Below, piece by piece: positions 35,001 to 42,599 of a stretch of 64,000 bases of DNA. The stretch is from Methylocystis bryophila. GTDB taxonomy: Bacteria; Pseudomonadota; Alphaproteobacteria; Rhizobiales; Beijerinckiaceae. The translations under genes and the position numbers were made by a program. Where the stretch lies: assembly GCF_027925445.1 (NCBI RefSeq), contig NZ_AP027149.1:3236501-3300500 (forward strand). The letters run 5' to 3'. How positions within the stretch are numbered: position 1 is the stretch's first letter; each line of letters starts with the position of its first letter. Below the pieces are notes generated by a model. That model saw only the letters and a list, made by a program, of their open reading frames with translations, was not told the DNA's origin and did no database searches.

Positions 35001-38000
35001 CAGACGCGTCCCGATCTGGTCGATCTGCTCGACGATGCCCTCATGCCGCGAGCCGAAAGTCTCGATCAGCGCCGAGCCCGCAACTTCCAATTTGCTGTCG
35101 ACGTCCGCGACGCCGGTCGCGAAGCGTTCGCTCGCCTCGTCGATCGTTTGCGCCAGACGCGTCCCGATCTGGTTGATCTGCTCGACGATGCCCTCGTGCC
35201 GCGAGCCGAAAGTCTCGATCAGCGCCGAGCCCGCAGACTCCAATTTGCTGTCGACATCCGCGACGCCGGTCGCGAAGCGCTCGCTCGCCTCGTCGATCGT
35301 CTGCGCCAGGCGCGCGCCGATTTGGTCGATCTGCTCGACGATGCCCTCGTGCCGCGAGCCGAAAGTCTCGATCAGCGCCGAGCCCGCAGACTCCAATTTG
35401 CTGTCGACGTCTGCGATGCTCGTCGCGAAGCGCCCGCTCGCCTCGTCGATCGTCTGCGCCACACGCGTCCCGATCTGGTCGATCTGCTCGACGATGCCCT
35501 CATGCCGCGAGCCGAAAGTCTCGATCAGCGCCGAGCCCGCAGCCTCCAATTTGCTGTCGACATCCGCGATGCTCGTCGCGAAGCGCCCGCTCGCCTCGTC
35601 GATCGTCTGCGCCACACGCGTCCCGATCTGGTCGATCTGCTCGACGATGCCCTCGTGCCGCGAGCCGAATGTCTCGATCAGCGCCGAGCCCGCAGCCTCC
35701 AATTTGCCGTCGGCGTCCGCGATGGTCGTCGCGAAGCGCCCGCTCGCCTCGTCGATCGTCTGCGTGAGGCGCACGCCGATCTGGTCGATTTCCTCGATGA
35801 GTCCGCCATGGCGAGAACCGAGCTCCTCGATCAAGGCCGAGCCCGTCGCCTGAAGCTTTTCATCAACGTCGGCTATGCCGCTTGCAAAGCGCTCGCCCAC
35901 CTCGCGGGCCGCCTCGTCCAAAGATTGCGTCAGGCGCGCGCCGATCTGATCGATCTGCCCGACAAGGCCCTCATGACGCGAGCCGAACTCTTCGATCAAG
36001 GCCGAACCCGTCGCCTGAAGCTTCTCGTCGACGTCGGCTATGCCGCTTGCAAAACGTTCGCCCACCCCGCGGGTCGCCTCGTCCAAGGATTGCGTCAGGC
36101 GCGCGCCGATCTGGTCGATCTGTTCGACGAGGCCTCCGTGATGCGAGCCGAACTCTTCGATCAAGGCCGAGCCCGTCGCCTGCAGACGGCTGTCGACGTC
36201 GGCTATGCCGGTCGCGAAGCGCTCCGCCACGTCGCGGCTCGCTTCGTCCAGGGACTGCGTCAGTCGCGCGCCGACCTGGTCGATCTGCTCGATGAGCCCC
36301 TCGTGACGCGCGCCGAAATTCTCGATGAGCGCGGAACCGGTCGCCTGCAGCCTGCTGTCGACGTCCGTCACGCCATTCGCGAAGCGCTCGCTCGCCTCAT
36401 CGATAGACTGCGTCAGGCGCGCCCCGACCTGGTCGATCTGTTCGGCGAAGCTCTCGTGACCCGAGCCGAATTTGTCGATCAACGCCGCGCCCGTCGCCTG
36501 CAGCCTGCTGTCGGCGTCAACCACGCCGCTCGTGAAGCGCTCGCTCGCCTCGTCGATAGACTGCGTCAGGCGCGCGCCGATCTGATCGATCTGCTCGACG
36601 AGGCCCTCGTGACGCGATCCGAAGCTCTCGATCAGCGCCGAGCCCGTGGCCTGCAGCCTGCTGTCGACGTTGGCGATTCCCGTCTCGAAGCGTTCGCTGA
36701 CCTCGCGGGTCGCCTCGTCCAGGGACTGCGTCAGGCGCGTCCCGACGTGGTCGATCTGCTCGATGAGCCCCTCGTGGCGTGACCCGAAATCCTGGATCAG
36801 CCCCGCGCCCGTCGCCTGCAGCCTGCCATCCACATCGGCCACGCCGCTGGCGAAGCGCTCACCCGCCTCGTCCAAAGACTGCGCCAGACGGGCGCCGATC
36901 TGGTCAATCCGCTCGACGATCCCGCCGTGACGCGATTCGAAATCCTCAATCAGCGCCGAGCCCGTCGCCTGCAGCCTGCCGTCGACGTCGGCCACGCCGC
37001 TTTCGAAGCGTTCGCCCACTCGGCGCGTCGCCTGGTCGAGGGATTGATCCAAGCGCACGCTCAGCTGATCGATCTGCTCGACGAGGCTGGCGTGGCGACT
37101 GCCGAAGCTCTCGACTATAGAGGCCCCTGCCGAGCTCAGACGATCGTCGACGTCAGCCAGGCCAGTGGAGAAGCGCTCGGCGACGATGCGCGCAGCCTCG
37201 TCGAGGCTATTGCGCAAATTCTCGTTTATGCTAGCGATCTGCTCGACGATTACCGCGTTGCGCGCACCGAAGTCGTCGATCAAAGCCACGCCCTGCGAGC
37301 CGAGCCTCTCGTCTATTTCGTTGACGCCGCTCGACAATTGCGTGGCGACGAGATCGGTCGTGGAGCTGATGTGGCGCACCGCGTCATCGCCAGCGCGAGC
37401 CATAGAAATCTTCAGCTCCTCGCCCTTCGCGCCGAGCGCCGCGACCACGCGGTTCCCAGCCTCGCTGACTTGCTCGGCAAGCGTGGCCGAGGCCGAGGAA
37501 AACTCCTGAGCGAGTTGATCGCGAGCGCCGTAGAGCGCGGTTCGGGCGCTATCGGCGTTGACGACGATCGCCTCGCGCTCGCGCGCCAGCTCGTCGATGA
37601 GCGCCCGAATGCGCCGCTCGTTTTCGGAATAGGACCGTTCGAGATTGGTGATTTCCGTGCGCACGATCACCTCGAGCTCGCCCGCGCGTGCGAGCGCGCG
37701 CTCGATCCCGTCGCTCATCGAGGCGGATTCGCGGCGGATCGCTTGCGACAAGGTGGTGACTTGCTCAGCTGCGACCGATTCCGGCTCGATGAGCCGGATC
37801 GCGACTTCGGTCATCGACTTGGCGATCTGGCGCATCTCATAGGCGCGGCGGGCCAAGAGGCCGGTGACGAAAAAGAACAGAATCGGCGCAAAGAGACTAA
37901 TCAGCGCGAGCACCGGCTTCGGCGCGATGAGGCTGCCGGACTCCTCCACAATCGAGTCGCGGTTGAAATAAACGAAGGCGACCCACAGCACCGCCCAGGC

Positions 38001-38420
38001 CATGATCGAGAGCGAGGTCACGAGCGGGATCGTGCGGTTCGGCTGTATGTTCAAGGATTGGCGCAATTCGCCGATCGTGCGCCTGTCATCGTTGGCGGGC
38101 GGCGATTTCGGCGCCGGAACGCTCCGCCCGCCCTGCTGCTGAGCGGCAGGCGAGGGAACGGCCGCGCGCGCCTTGTCCGACTCGGGCTTTTCCGAACCCT
38201 TGACCCGCGAAGGCATCGGCAGGTTGAACTTGGGCGGCGCGGCCGGCTTATCCGACGTGTCGCCCGCGGAAGCGGCGCTCGCCGCGCCTTCGGTCTTGAC
38301 GGCGTTATCCGCAGGCGGAGCCGCGTCTTTCGGCGCGGCGTCCAATATGGCGGAGACGCTCGTCGCTTCTTCGGTCGCGGAGCGAGCCGCGGTCGCCGAT
38401 TCCTGGGCTTTCCCCGTCAT
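32028..38420 (-). CDS. Giant GPR/RgsE-like polar growth protein with apolipoprotein-like repeats
   Basis: 2130 residues from ATG 38420 (GGAG 5 bases upstream; a GTG two codons earlier is possible). An Ala/Pro/Lys-rich N-terminus (~1-125) precedes two membrane helices (~132-154, ~171-192). A very long alpha-helical region of ~1,650 residues follows, then a Pro-rich linker and a conserved C-terminal ~130 residues (EIARMVDNIALAESWRRFQ ... GEAGKVYTMLAHASGRLG). Size, topology and C-terminus match what I know of Agrobacterium GPR (about 2,100 residues) and Sinorhizobium RgsE, which form a ring at the growth pole and are needed for unipolar growth. Residues ~400-1150 contain ~14 tandem 51- or 55-residue repeats. 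The trpF start follows at 3 bases. Confidence 0.82.
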   Translation of the reverse strand: MTGKAQESATAARSATEEATSVSAILDAAPKDAAPPADNAVKTEGAASAASAGDTSDKPAAPPKFNLPMPSRVKGSEKPESDKARAAVPSPAAQQQGGRSVPAPKSPPANDDRRTIGELRQSLNIQPNRTIPLVTSLSIMAWAVLWVAFVYFNRDSIVEESGSLIAPKPVLALISLFAPILFFFVTGLLARRAYEMRQIAKSMTEVAIRLIEPESVAAEQVTTLSQAIRRESASMSDGIERALARAGELEVIVRTEITNLERSYSENERRIRALIDELAREREAIVVNADSARTALYGARDQLAQEFSSASATLAEQVSEAGNRVVAALGAKGEELKISMARAGDDAVRHISSTTDLVATQLSSGVNEIDERLGSQGVALIDDFGARNAVIVEQIASINENLRNSLDEAARIVAERFSTGLADVDDRLSSAGASIVESFGSRHASLVEQIDQLSVRLDQSLDQATRRVGERFESGVADVDGRLQATGSALIEDFESRHGGIVERIDQIGARLAQSLDEAGERFASGVADVDGRLQATGAGLIQDFGSRHEGLIEQIDHVGTRLTQSLDEATREVSERFETGIANVDSRLQATGSALIESFGSRHEGLVEQIDQIGARLTQSIDEASERFTSGVVDADSRLQATGAALIDKFGSGHESFAEQIDQVGARLTQSIDEASERFANGVTDVDSRLQATGSALIENFGARHEGLIEQIDQVGARLTQSLDEASRDVAERFATGIADVDSRLQATGSALIEEFGSHHGGLVEQIDQIGARLTQSLDEATRGVGERFASGIADVDEKLQATGSALIEEFGSRHEGLVGQIDQIGARLTQSLDEAAREVGERFASGIADVDEKLQATGSALIEELGSRHGGLIEEIDQIGVRLTQTIDEASGRFATTIADADGKLEAAGSALIETFGSRHEGIVEQIDQIGTRVAQTIDEASGRFATSIADVDSKLEAAGSALIETFGSRHEGIVEQIDQIGTRVAQTIDEASGRFATSIADVDSKLESAGSALIETFGSRHEGIVEQIDQIGARLAQTIDEASERFATGVADVDSKLESAGSALIETFGSRHEGIVEQINQIGTRLAQTIDEASERFATGVADVDSKLEVAGSALIETFGSRHEGIVEQIDQIGTRLAHTIDGTTRELGERLASGAADVDGKLREAGSALIEEFESRHSAIASTLEQTLSTHGGALGAAHERLVSLLDAQRGQTEAEIAGQAEALRASLQGAIEDTASALSAHSAALQDRFATTAGEAVVAIAVQGERVTENLLERLTLFETTVEAHSKEISNALTQRGDAIAKNLGSHLEFLEQSLSLGGDRVADRIVEHSQALEAHAQALDEHVQLATASLAEQTQIVTEAFRERFGAIGSTLRDEGGALLEQITAESQRLSESSQALVAELGQSLEAVDGVLSTRGGALTERLDTAVDKLSTEVHQRFEELDGFLEGRNRQLLDKLDERAESMATALDQKIETIAETAFSRSKATGDRLDDLAARIDAGLSLGGEKLQQILTRHGLEVLRAFASGSEQATIALDEKLREFDAVVAAKAGDLTGALSERIEELSANVDKLDRVNAEIVERGGGVTRELTNVGELVAQAIEDRGRSILQRLGEQREQLLGAIDQSTQALSQALDSAGNSSIATLVATSDKLRAELPQVVDHLGHTNSALQSVIEQAGADLSAVDERLGARLQEFQGAMTSVFDQLSSLENLAGGALGGAESVAKRIQETQSALVRSVAELSRSQHDLDATVEARRDSLTSLVSLVEEKRRDFLGTLESFSGTMEESFRHVESRAQDVGQLLTQATQDTASVVDERFAAIRAATERERDHTAATMQAAYEQATQELSEVLNQATERFNAAAAEIRGLSQEVSRDLEATRAELRRGAEELPRETAEQASALRRVIGDQVKALNELTDIVARSGRSYDIAEKSPPQRVGEIPPRPQAPELEAAAAEPAPRARQTPPPPPLPRGPAATAQANGGQGWLSGVLARASQDEDGAAPAAVERGARRSAPTGGALGNLSVEIARMVDNIALAESWRRFQRGERDGLFTRQLYTPAGRPAFEEMRRRYRGEPEFRATIDTYVRNFEELLAETGRNDRDGEQSLDLLTGEAGKVYTMLAHASGRLG
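34960..37215 (-). repeat. Tandem in-frame 153/165-bp coding repeats in the GPR-like gene
   Basis: About 14 copies of a unit read as SLDEA(tr-v)ERFASGIADVD..., ending GLVEQIDQIGARLTQ. Some units have 55 residues (with a four-residue insert after DEA) and others 51. The five copies at about 35000-35760 are nearly identical at DNA level, with a spacing of 153 bp, indicating recent amplification. The pattern suits a long helical rod of 11-residue (hendecad) periodicity. Confidence 0.88.
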
Positions 38421-38714
38421 TGTCACTCCACTCCCTACGCCACTCCACCTCCGGCGGCGCTCGCCGCCGCCGCCACGACGCGCTGCTCAACTCCAGGGCG
38501 CAAGGGCGCGCTTGATTAACCAAATGTTACATCCCTTTCATCTGCAAGGAAACCTGGGGACTAGCGCGAATGACAAACGTCGTTAACGCGACCTTAACCA
38601 TCCCCGGCGAGGCTCTACAGGCGGGAAACGTCGCCCGCGACTGTGCGGCGCCACATAGCGGCCAGGATTGCGCGCAACGATCGCTCTTCCCATTTGAATG
38701 GCAGGAGAAAACGG
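38421..38714. other. Divergent promoter region between the GPR-like and Hpt genes
   Basis: 294 bases. A stretch around 38513-38600 (TTGATTAACCAAATGTTACA; GTTAACGCGACCTTAACCAT) is AT-rich with GTTAAC and TTAACC motifs. GTTAACG/TTAACC sites resemble CtrA half-sites (TTAA-N7-TTAAC): TTAACGCGACCTTAACC at 38583-38599 gives TTAA, 7-8 bases, TTAAC. This suggests cell-cycle control, but it is pattern matching only. Confidence 0.4.
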
Positions 38715-39104
38715 ATGCTCATGGACTCCGCAGCCTACTTGGAGGAGGAGATCGGCCCCATTGCGGAAGCAGCGGATCCGATCATCGATCTCGTGCATCT
38801 TTCGCGTCAGACGCTCGGCGACGGCGCGCTGGAAAACGAGCTTTTGCGCCTCTTCGTCGTACAGGCGCAACAATATGCGGCGTGGCTCGAGGAGCCCTTC
38901 GCACCGGGCGACGCCCTGAAGCGGGCGGACCTGATCCATCGGCTCAAGGGCTCCGCGCGAGCAATCGGCGCCTTCCCGCTCGCCCAGGCAGCAGAAGCCT
39001 TCGAGAAAGCGCTGCGCGTCGGTGCGAAGGACACGACGTCGGAGGCGCGCCGTCTCATCGCGGCGCTCCACGAGGCGAAGCGCGCCGCCGCGCAATTGCT
39101 TTAG
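38715..39104 (+). CDS. Orphan Hpt-domain histidine phosphotransfer protein
   Basis: 129 residues from ATG 38715, with AGGAG 7 bases upstream. The four-helix Hpt fold is recognised by LIHRLKGSARAIGAFPLAQA, with phospho-acceptor His75 in the consensus HxLKGSA context. The N-terminal helices contain ELLRLFVVQAQQYAAWLEE. It would relay phosphate between a hybrid kinase receiver and a response regulator in the cytoplasm. It is divergent from the GPR-like gene. Two hybrid kinases with C-terminal receivers (at 20880 and 60196) in this window have no Hpt of their own, so they are possible but unproven partners. Confidence 0.88.
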   Translation: MLMDSAAYLEEEIGPIAEAADPIIDLVHLSRQTLGDGALENELLRLFVVQAQQYAAWLEEPFAPGDALKRADLIHRLKGSARAIGAFPLAQAAEAFEKALRVGAKDTTSEARRLIAALHEAKRAAAQLL

Positions 39105-39106
39105 GC

Positions 39107-39165
39107 CATGTCACGGATGACCGCGAAGCGGTTTTGCGGCGACGACCTGCTCTAAGTTTTCGCTT
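39107..39165 (+). repeat. Intergenic repeat family B, copy 3 (left half), fused to family A
   Basis: CATGTCACGGATGACCGCGA, AGCGGTTTTGCGGCGACGAC and CTGCTCTAAGTTTTCG match the left half of family B. The right half is missing and the sequence runs directly into a family A copy. Confidence 0.65.
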
Positions 39166-39218
39166 TCGAGCGAATTCCGCAAAAGTTGACAGACTTCTGC
39201 GATAAGGAAGCGCGCGGG
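39166..39218 (+). repeat. Intergenic repeat family A, copy 3 (truncated)
   Basis: TTCGAGCGAATTCCGCAAAA then GTTGACAGACTTCTGCGATA, followed directly by GGAAGCGCGCG from the far end. The middle of the element is deleted. Together with the B half just upstream it forms a composite. Confidence 0.65.
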
Positions 39219-39236
39219 GCGCGCGCCGCCCTTCTA

Positions 39237-40103
39237 TCAAAACGGCCCGATCGGGAACCACTTGAGATAGAGCTCGCTATAGACGCCCTTTTTGGCGAGG
39301 CGGGCGAGAGCATAATCCAGGGCTCGACGCAGCGGATCCGCGCCTTTCTTGACGGCGACGCCGACGCCCTCGCCGAAGAAACGCGAGTCCAGATAGGGGC
39401 CGCTTTTGAAAACGCAGCAGCCGTCTGCGTCCGCCCCGTTGAGCCAAAAAGCCAGGGAAATCGCGTCTCCAAAGAGCGCGTTGACGCGACCGGTCTTTAG
39501 CGCCGCCCGCGCAGCCTCGACAGTCTCGAAAGGGACGATCTGCGCCTTCGGAAAGAAGGTCTTCAAATAGGCCTCATGGGTCGAGCCGGCCACGACCGCG
39601 ACTTTTCGATCGTCCAGCCCCTCCGGCGTCGCCTCGGGCAGGACCGCGCTCTTGAGCGCCACAAAGCGGCCCGGCGTGAGGTAATAGGGCTCGGTAAAGT
39701 CGACCTGCTCGCGGTTCTCAGGGGTGGAGGCCATAGAGGCGACGACCGCGTCGGCGGCATTTTCATTGAGAGCCGGGATCAACAGCTCCCATTTCCGGCG
39801 CTGGATCGTGCAGGCGAGCTCGAGCTCCTCGCAGATCGCCCGCGCAAGCTCGACATTGAAGCCGGTCAGCTCTCCGTCGGGAAGAACGAAATTGAAGGGT
39901 GGATAGTCGTCCTCGGTCACGAAGCGCAGCTGCTTCAAGCCCCCGAGATCCGGCCTCGGCAGGCTTCGCCCAGGGTCCGAGAAGGAAGGAGGAACGCTCG
40001 CTTCCGTGTGGACAGGCTCCGCGGCGGCGACGGCTTCGAGCCGCCCAATCGCGAGGAGCGCGAGGCTCGAGAAGAGCGCGAGGAGTCGAAGCTTGCGTCG
40101 CAT
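39237..40103 (-). CDS. Periplasmic amino-acid-type substrate-binding protein (family 3), orphan
   Basis: 288 residues from ATG 40103 (MRRKLRLLALFSSLALLAIG...), giving a clear signal peptide; an upstream ATG would bury it. The mature part is a two-lobed type II binding protein: LRFVTEDDYPPFNFVLPDGE, LTGFNVELARAICEELEL, MASTPENREQVDFTEPYYLT, and KVAVVAGSTHEAYLKTFFP. It should bind a small polar solute, perhaps an amino acid. No permease or ATPase gene is adjacent. It starts 5 bases after the CitG-like stop and so is the last gene of the epimerase operon. Confidence 0.88.
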   Translation of the reverse strand: MRRKLRLLALFSSLALLAIGRLEAVAAAEPVHTEASVPPSFSDPGRSLPRPDLGGLKQLRFVTEDDYPPFNFVLPDGELTGFNVELARAICEELELACTIQRRKWELLIPALNENAADAVVASMASTPENREQVDFTEPYYLTPGRFVALKSAVLPEATPEGLDDRKVAVVAGSTHEAYLKTFFPKAQIVPFETVEAARAALKTGRVNALFGDAISLAFWLNGADADGCCVFKSGPYLDSRFFGEGVGVAVKKGADPLRRALDYALARLAKKGVYSELYLKWFPIGPF

Positions 40104-40108
40104 GCCGG

Positions 40109-40993
40109 CTACTCTGGCGACCCCTCGGACTTTGTCAAGGCGACGCACTTTTCCGGGACATGCGCTAAGCGCGCGGCGAAGAGCGTCGCGACGGTCAGAT
40201 CGGCGCTTGTCCCGGGGTTCAGGCCACGTACTTTCAGCGTCGCGTCGAAGGCGAGCGCTTCGGCCCGAACCCTCTCAGGGTCCCGCCAGTCTCCCTGTTT
40301 CAAGACGAAGTCGCAAGCCTCCCCGCGGGCCCGCAAAGCCGCCTCCGCGCCGTGCTTGCGCAAAATATGGCTGTCCGGGAAGGCGGAGAAAAAGCGGAGA
40401 TAGACGCGTAGCGTCGCGAGCCAAGCCTCCGCGCCAGCCGCGCGCGCCGCGGCGAGCTCCGAGAGCCCCTGGCCAAAAATATCGCAAAAGCCGTTGGCGT
40501 ATTGAAACGCGATCCGATCGCGCGACGCTGCGGCCCGCATCGCCTCCAGAAGCGTGACGCGCGCGGGGGCGTTCACGTCGTGCTCGGCGGCGGAGCCGAG
40601 CCCCGCGGGACTGGCGAGCGCGATCGCGCGAAAGGCGAGCCGCGCGTCCTCCAGCGTCAGGCCAGAGAGCGTCCGCTCCAGCGCCTCGCGCAGCGGCAGC
40701 CCTGAAAAGCGTAGCGCCGCATGAGCCAACGGCGCGCAGAGCAGGAGGATGCCGAGATTGGTGTTCTGGCCGACGCGCGCCTGCGTCGCCTCGACCGCGC
40801 CGAGGATGCGCGCGCCGACGCCCGCGTCCTCGGCGGCGATGGCCGGCGCCGCCGCCTCGGCGCTGTCGAGGAAATCCTGCGCCTCCATGCGGTGCCCAGG
40901 CGCGAAGAGATGCACATTTCCGGGCTTGGGAGATTCGAGCTCGTCCCGGCAGGCCGCGCGAAAGGCCGCCGCGACGCTTTCCGCGCCGCTCAC
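40109..40993 (-). CDS. Triphosphoribosyl-dephospho-CoA synthase (CitG/MdcB) family protein
   Basis: 294 residues from GTG 40993, which overlaps the preceding stop (GTGA). The family motifs are DELESPKPGNVHLFAPGH, VGQNTNLGILLLCAPLAHA, ASPAGLGSAAEHDVNAP, and LRVYLRFFSAFPDSHILRKH. True CitG/MdcB makes the prosthetic-group precursor of citrate or malonate decarboxylase, but no such enzyme is present here. As I recall, relatives of this family occur in tetrahydromethanopterin-linked gene sets of methylotrophs, next to RimK-like ligases as seen here. A role in that cofactor is therefore plausible but unproven. Confidence 0.8.
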   Translation of the reverse strand: MSGAESVAAAFRAACRDELESPKPGNVHLFAPGHRMEAQDFLDSAEAAAPAIAAEDAGVGARILGAVEATQARVGQNTNLGILLLCAPLAHAALRFSGLPLREALERTLSGLTLEDARLAFRAIALASPAGLGSAAEHDVNAPARVTLLEAMRAAASRDRIAFQYANGFCDIFGQGLSELAAARAAGAEAWLATLRVYLRFFSAFPDSHILRKHGAEAALRARGEACDFVLKQGDWRDPERVRAEALAFDATLKVRGLNPGTSADLTVATLFAARLAHVPEKCVALTKSEGSPE

Positions 40994-41978
40994 GATAGGA
41001 CGCTCCCCGCGGGTGTGATCGCGGCCAGCGCGTCGCGCGCGAGGCGCTCGGCGATCGAGAAATTCGTGACGCGTTGCAAACCGCTCCAACCGGCCATGCT
41101 ATTGACCTCGAGCACCAGCGGCGCGCCCGTCTCGTTCAAGATCAGATCGACGCCGGCGCAGTCCGCGCCGAGCGCCCGCGCCGCGGCGAGCGCGATCCGC
41201 TTCTCCTCCAGCGAGGGCGTCGCCGCAACGGGCTTCGCGCCTTGCCGCACATTGGTGATCCAGCTCGTGGCGCGTCGTCGCATCGCGCCGACGACCTGGC
41301 CGCGAGAGACGAGCACGCGCATGTCCTCGAACCCCGACGCCCCCGCAGGCGGCGCGACGAAACGCTGCAGATAATAGACGAAGCGCGCTTCGTAAGGCTC
41401 GGGCAGCTCGGACGCATCGCGAATGAGCCGAAGCCCCCAGCCCTGCGCGCCAAAAAGGGGTTTCAACACCAGCGGCCCTTTGGCGCATTCGCGCGCCGCG
41501 ATGGCGCGCGCCTCGCGCAAGCTCTGCACGACGAAGGTGGCGGGGGTTTCGAGTCCTGCGCGCGCGAGAAGAAAGCTCGCCATGGACTTGTCTGTACAGC
41601 GCTCGATCGCGCGCGCGTCATTAACGACCGGAAGGCCCGAGGCTTGCAGCGCATGCAGCACGCCGAGCCGCATGGTGATCTCTTCCAGCGAGCCGTCGCC
41701 GATCGCGCGCACGACCGCAAGATCCGGCAGGCTTTTGTGAAAGCCGGGGATCGCCAGGCCCTGCGGGCGCGTCGTGTCGATCTTGCAAGACGAGAGCCGC
41801 ACCGGAACGGCCGTCGCTCCAAACCGCCGCAGCGCGCGCGCGAAGGCTTCGACATGCCAGTCGATCTTGTCGGTGAAGAGCGCGACGCGGGGCGACGGCG
41901 CGCGCTCCGTCGCCTCTCTTTGCGCGGCGCCCGCGTTCAAGCTTGCGCTCTCGTCTTGCAGTCTGTGCAGCTCTTCTG

Positions 41979-41982
<4 letters not shown>
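40990..41982 (-). CDS. RimK-like ATP-grasp ligase
   Basis: 330 residues from GTG 41982, which overlaps the epimerase stop (GTGA); the longer open frame is antisense-like and rejected. ATP-grasp features are RCTDKSMASFLLARAGLETP, PLVLKPLFGAQGWGLRLIRD (phosphate loop and Lys), and a Mg-binding end LVLEVNSMAGWSGLQRVT. ATP-grasp ligases of the RimK type join glutamate or another amino acid to a carboxylate. Paralogues are part of the bacterial tetrahydromethanopterin gene set (glutamyl ligation). The substrate here is inferred only from the neighbours. Confidence 0.83.
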
Positions 41983-42383
<401 letters not shown>

Positions 42384-42457
42384 TGTTTCAGGAGCTCCGT
42401 GAAAGATTGTTGAGGCGGGTATTTAGGGGAAGCCGGCGGGTTGCGAAAGAGCGGAAG

Positions 42458-42586
42458 GCCCCCTCCCTGTCCTCCCCCGCTATCGCGGGAGAGGGGACCC
42501 TAACGATCGGCATTACGCGGAACTTGGGTCATGACCCATGTCTGCTCCCTCTCCCGCGGAAGCGGGGGAGGGATGGGGAGGGGGCG
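42458..42586 (+). repeat. Intergenic repeat family C, copy 1 (paired GC-rich palindromes)
   Basis: Two inverted elements face each other: GGCCCCCTCCCTGTCCTCCC followed by CCGCTATCGCGGGAGAGGGG (left), and GCTCCCTCTCCCGCGGAAGC with GGGGGAGGGATGGGGAGGGG (right). It lies between tex and the epimerase operon. The hairpin CTCCCGC-gg-AAGCGGGGGAG could terminate tex transcription. Confidence 0.65.
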
Positions 42587-42599
42587 CAGTATCCTGCCC

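Noticed and set aside
34194..36782. 862-codon plus-strand open frame with strong repeats
   Set aside because: It is the antisense of the tandem repeats of the GPR-like gene. Because units are multiples of three bases, a stop-free antisense frame is copied with each unit. The similar 31878-34166 and 36927-38519 frames are likewise shadows.
34960..37215. Regularly spaced repeats considered as a CRISPR array
   Set aside because: The period is 153 or 165 bp with no unique spacers; the whole unit is coding and in frame.
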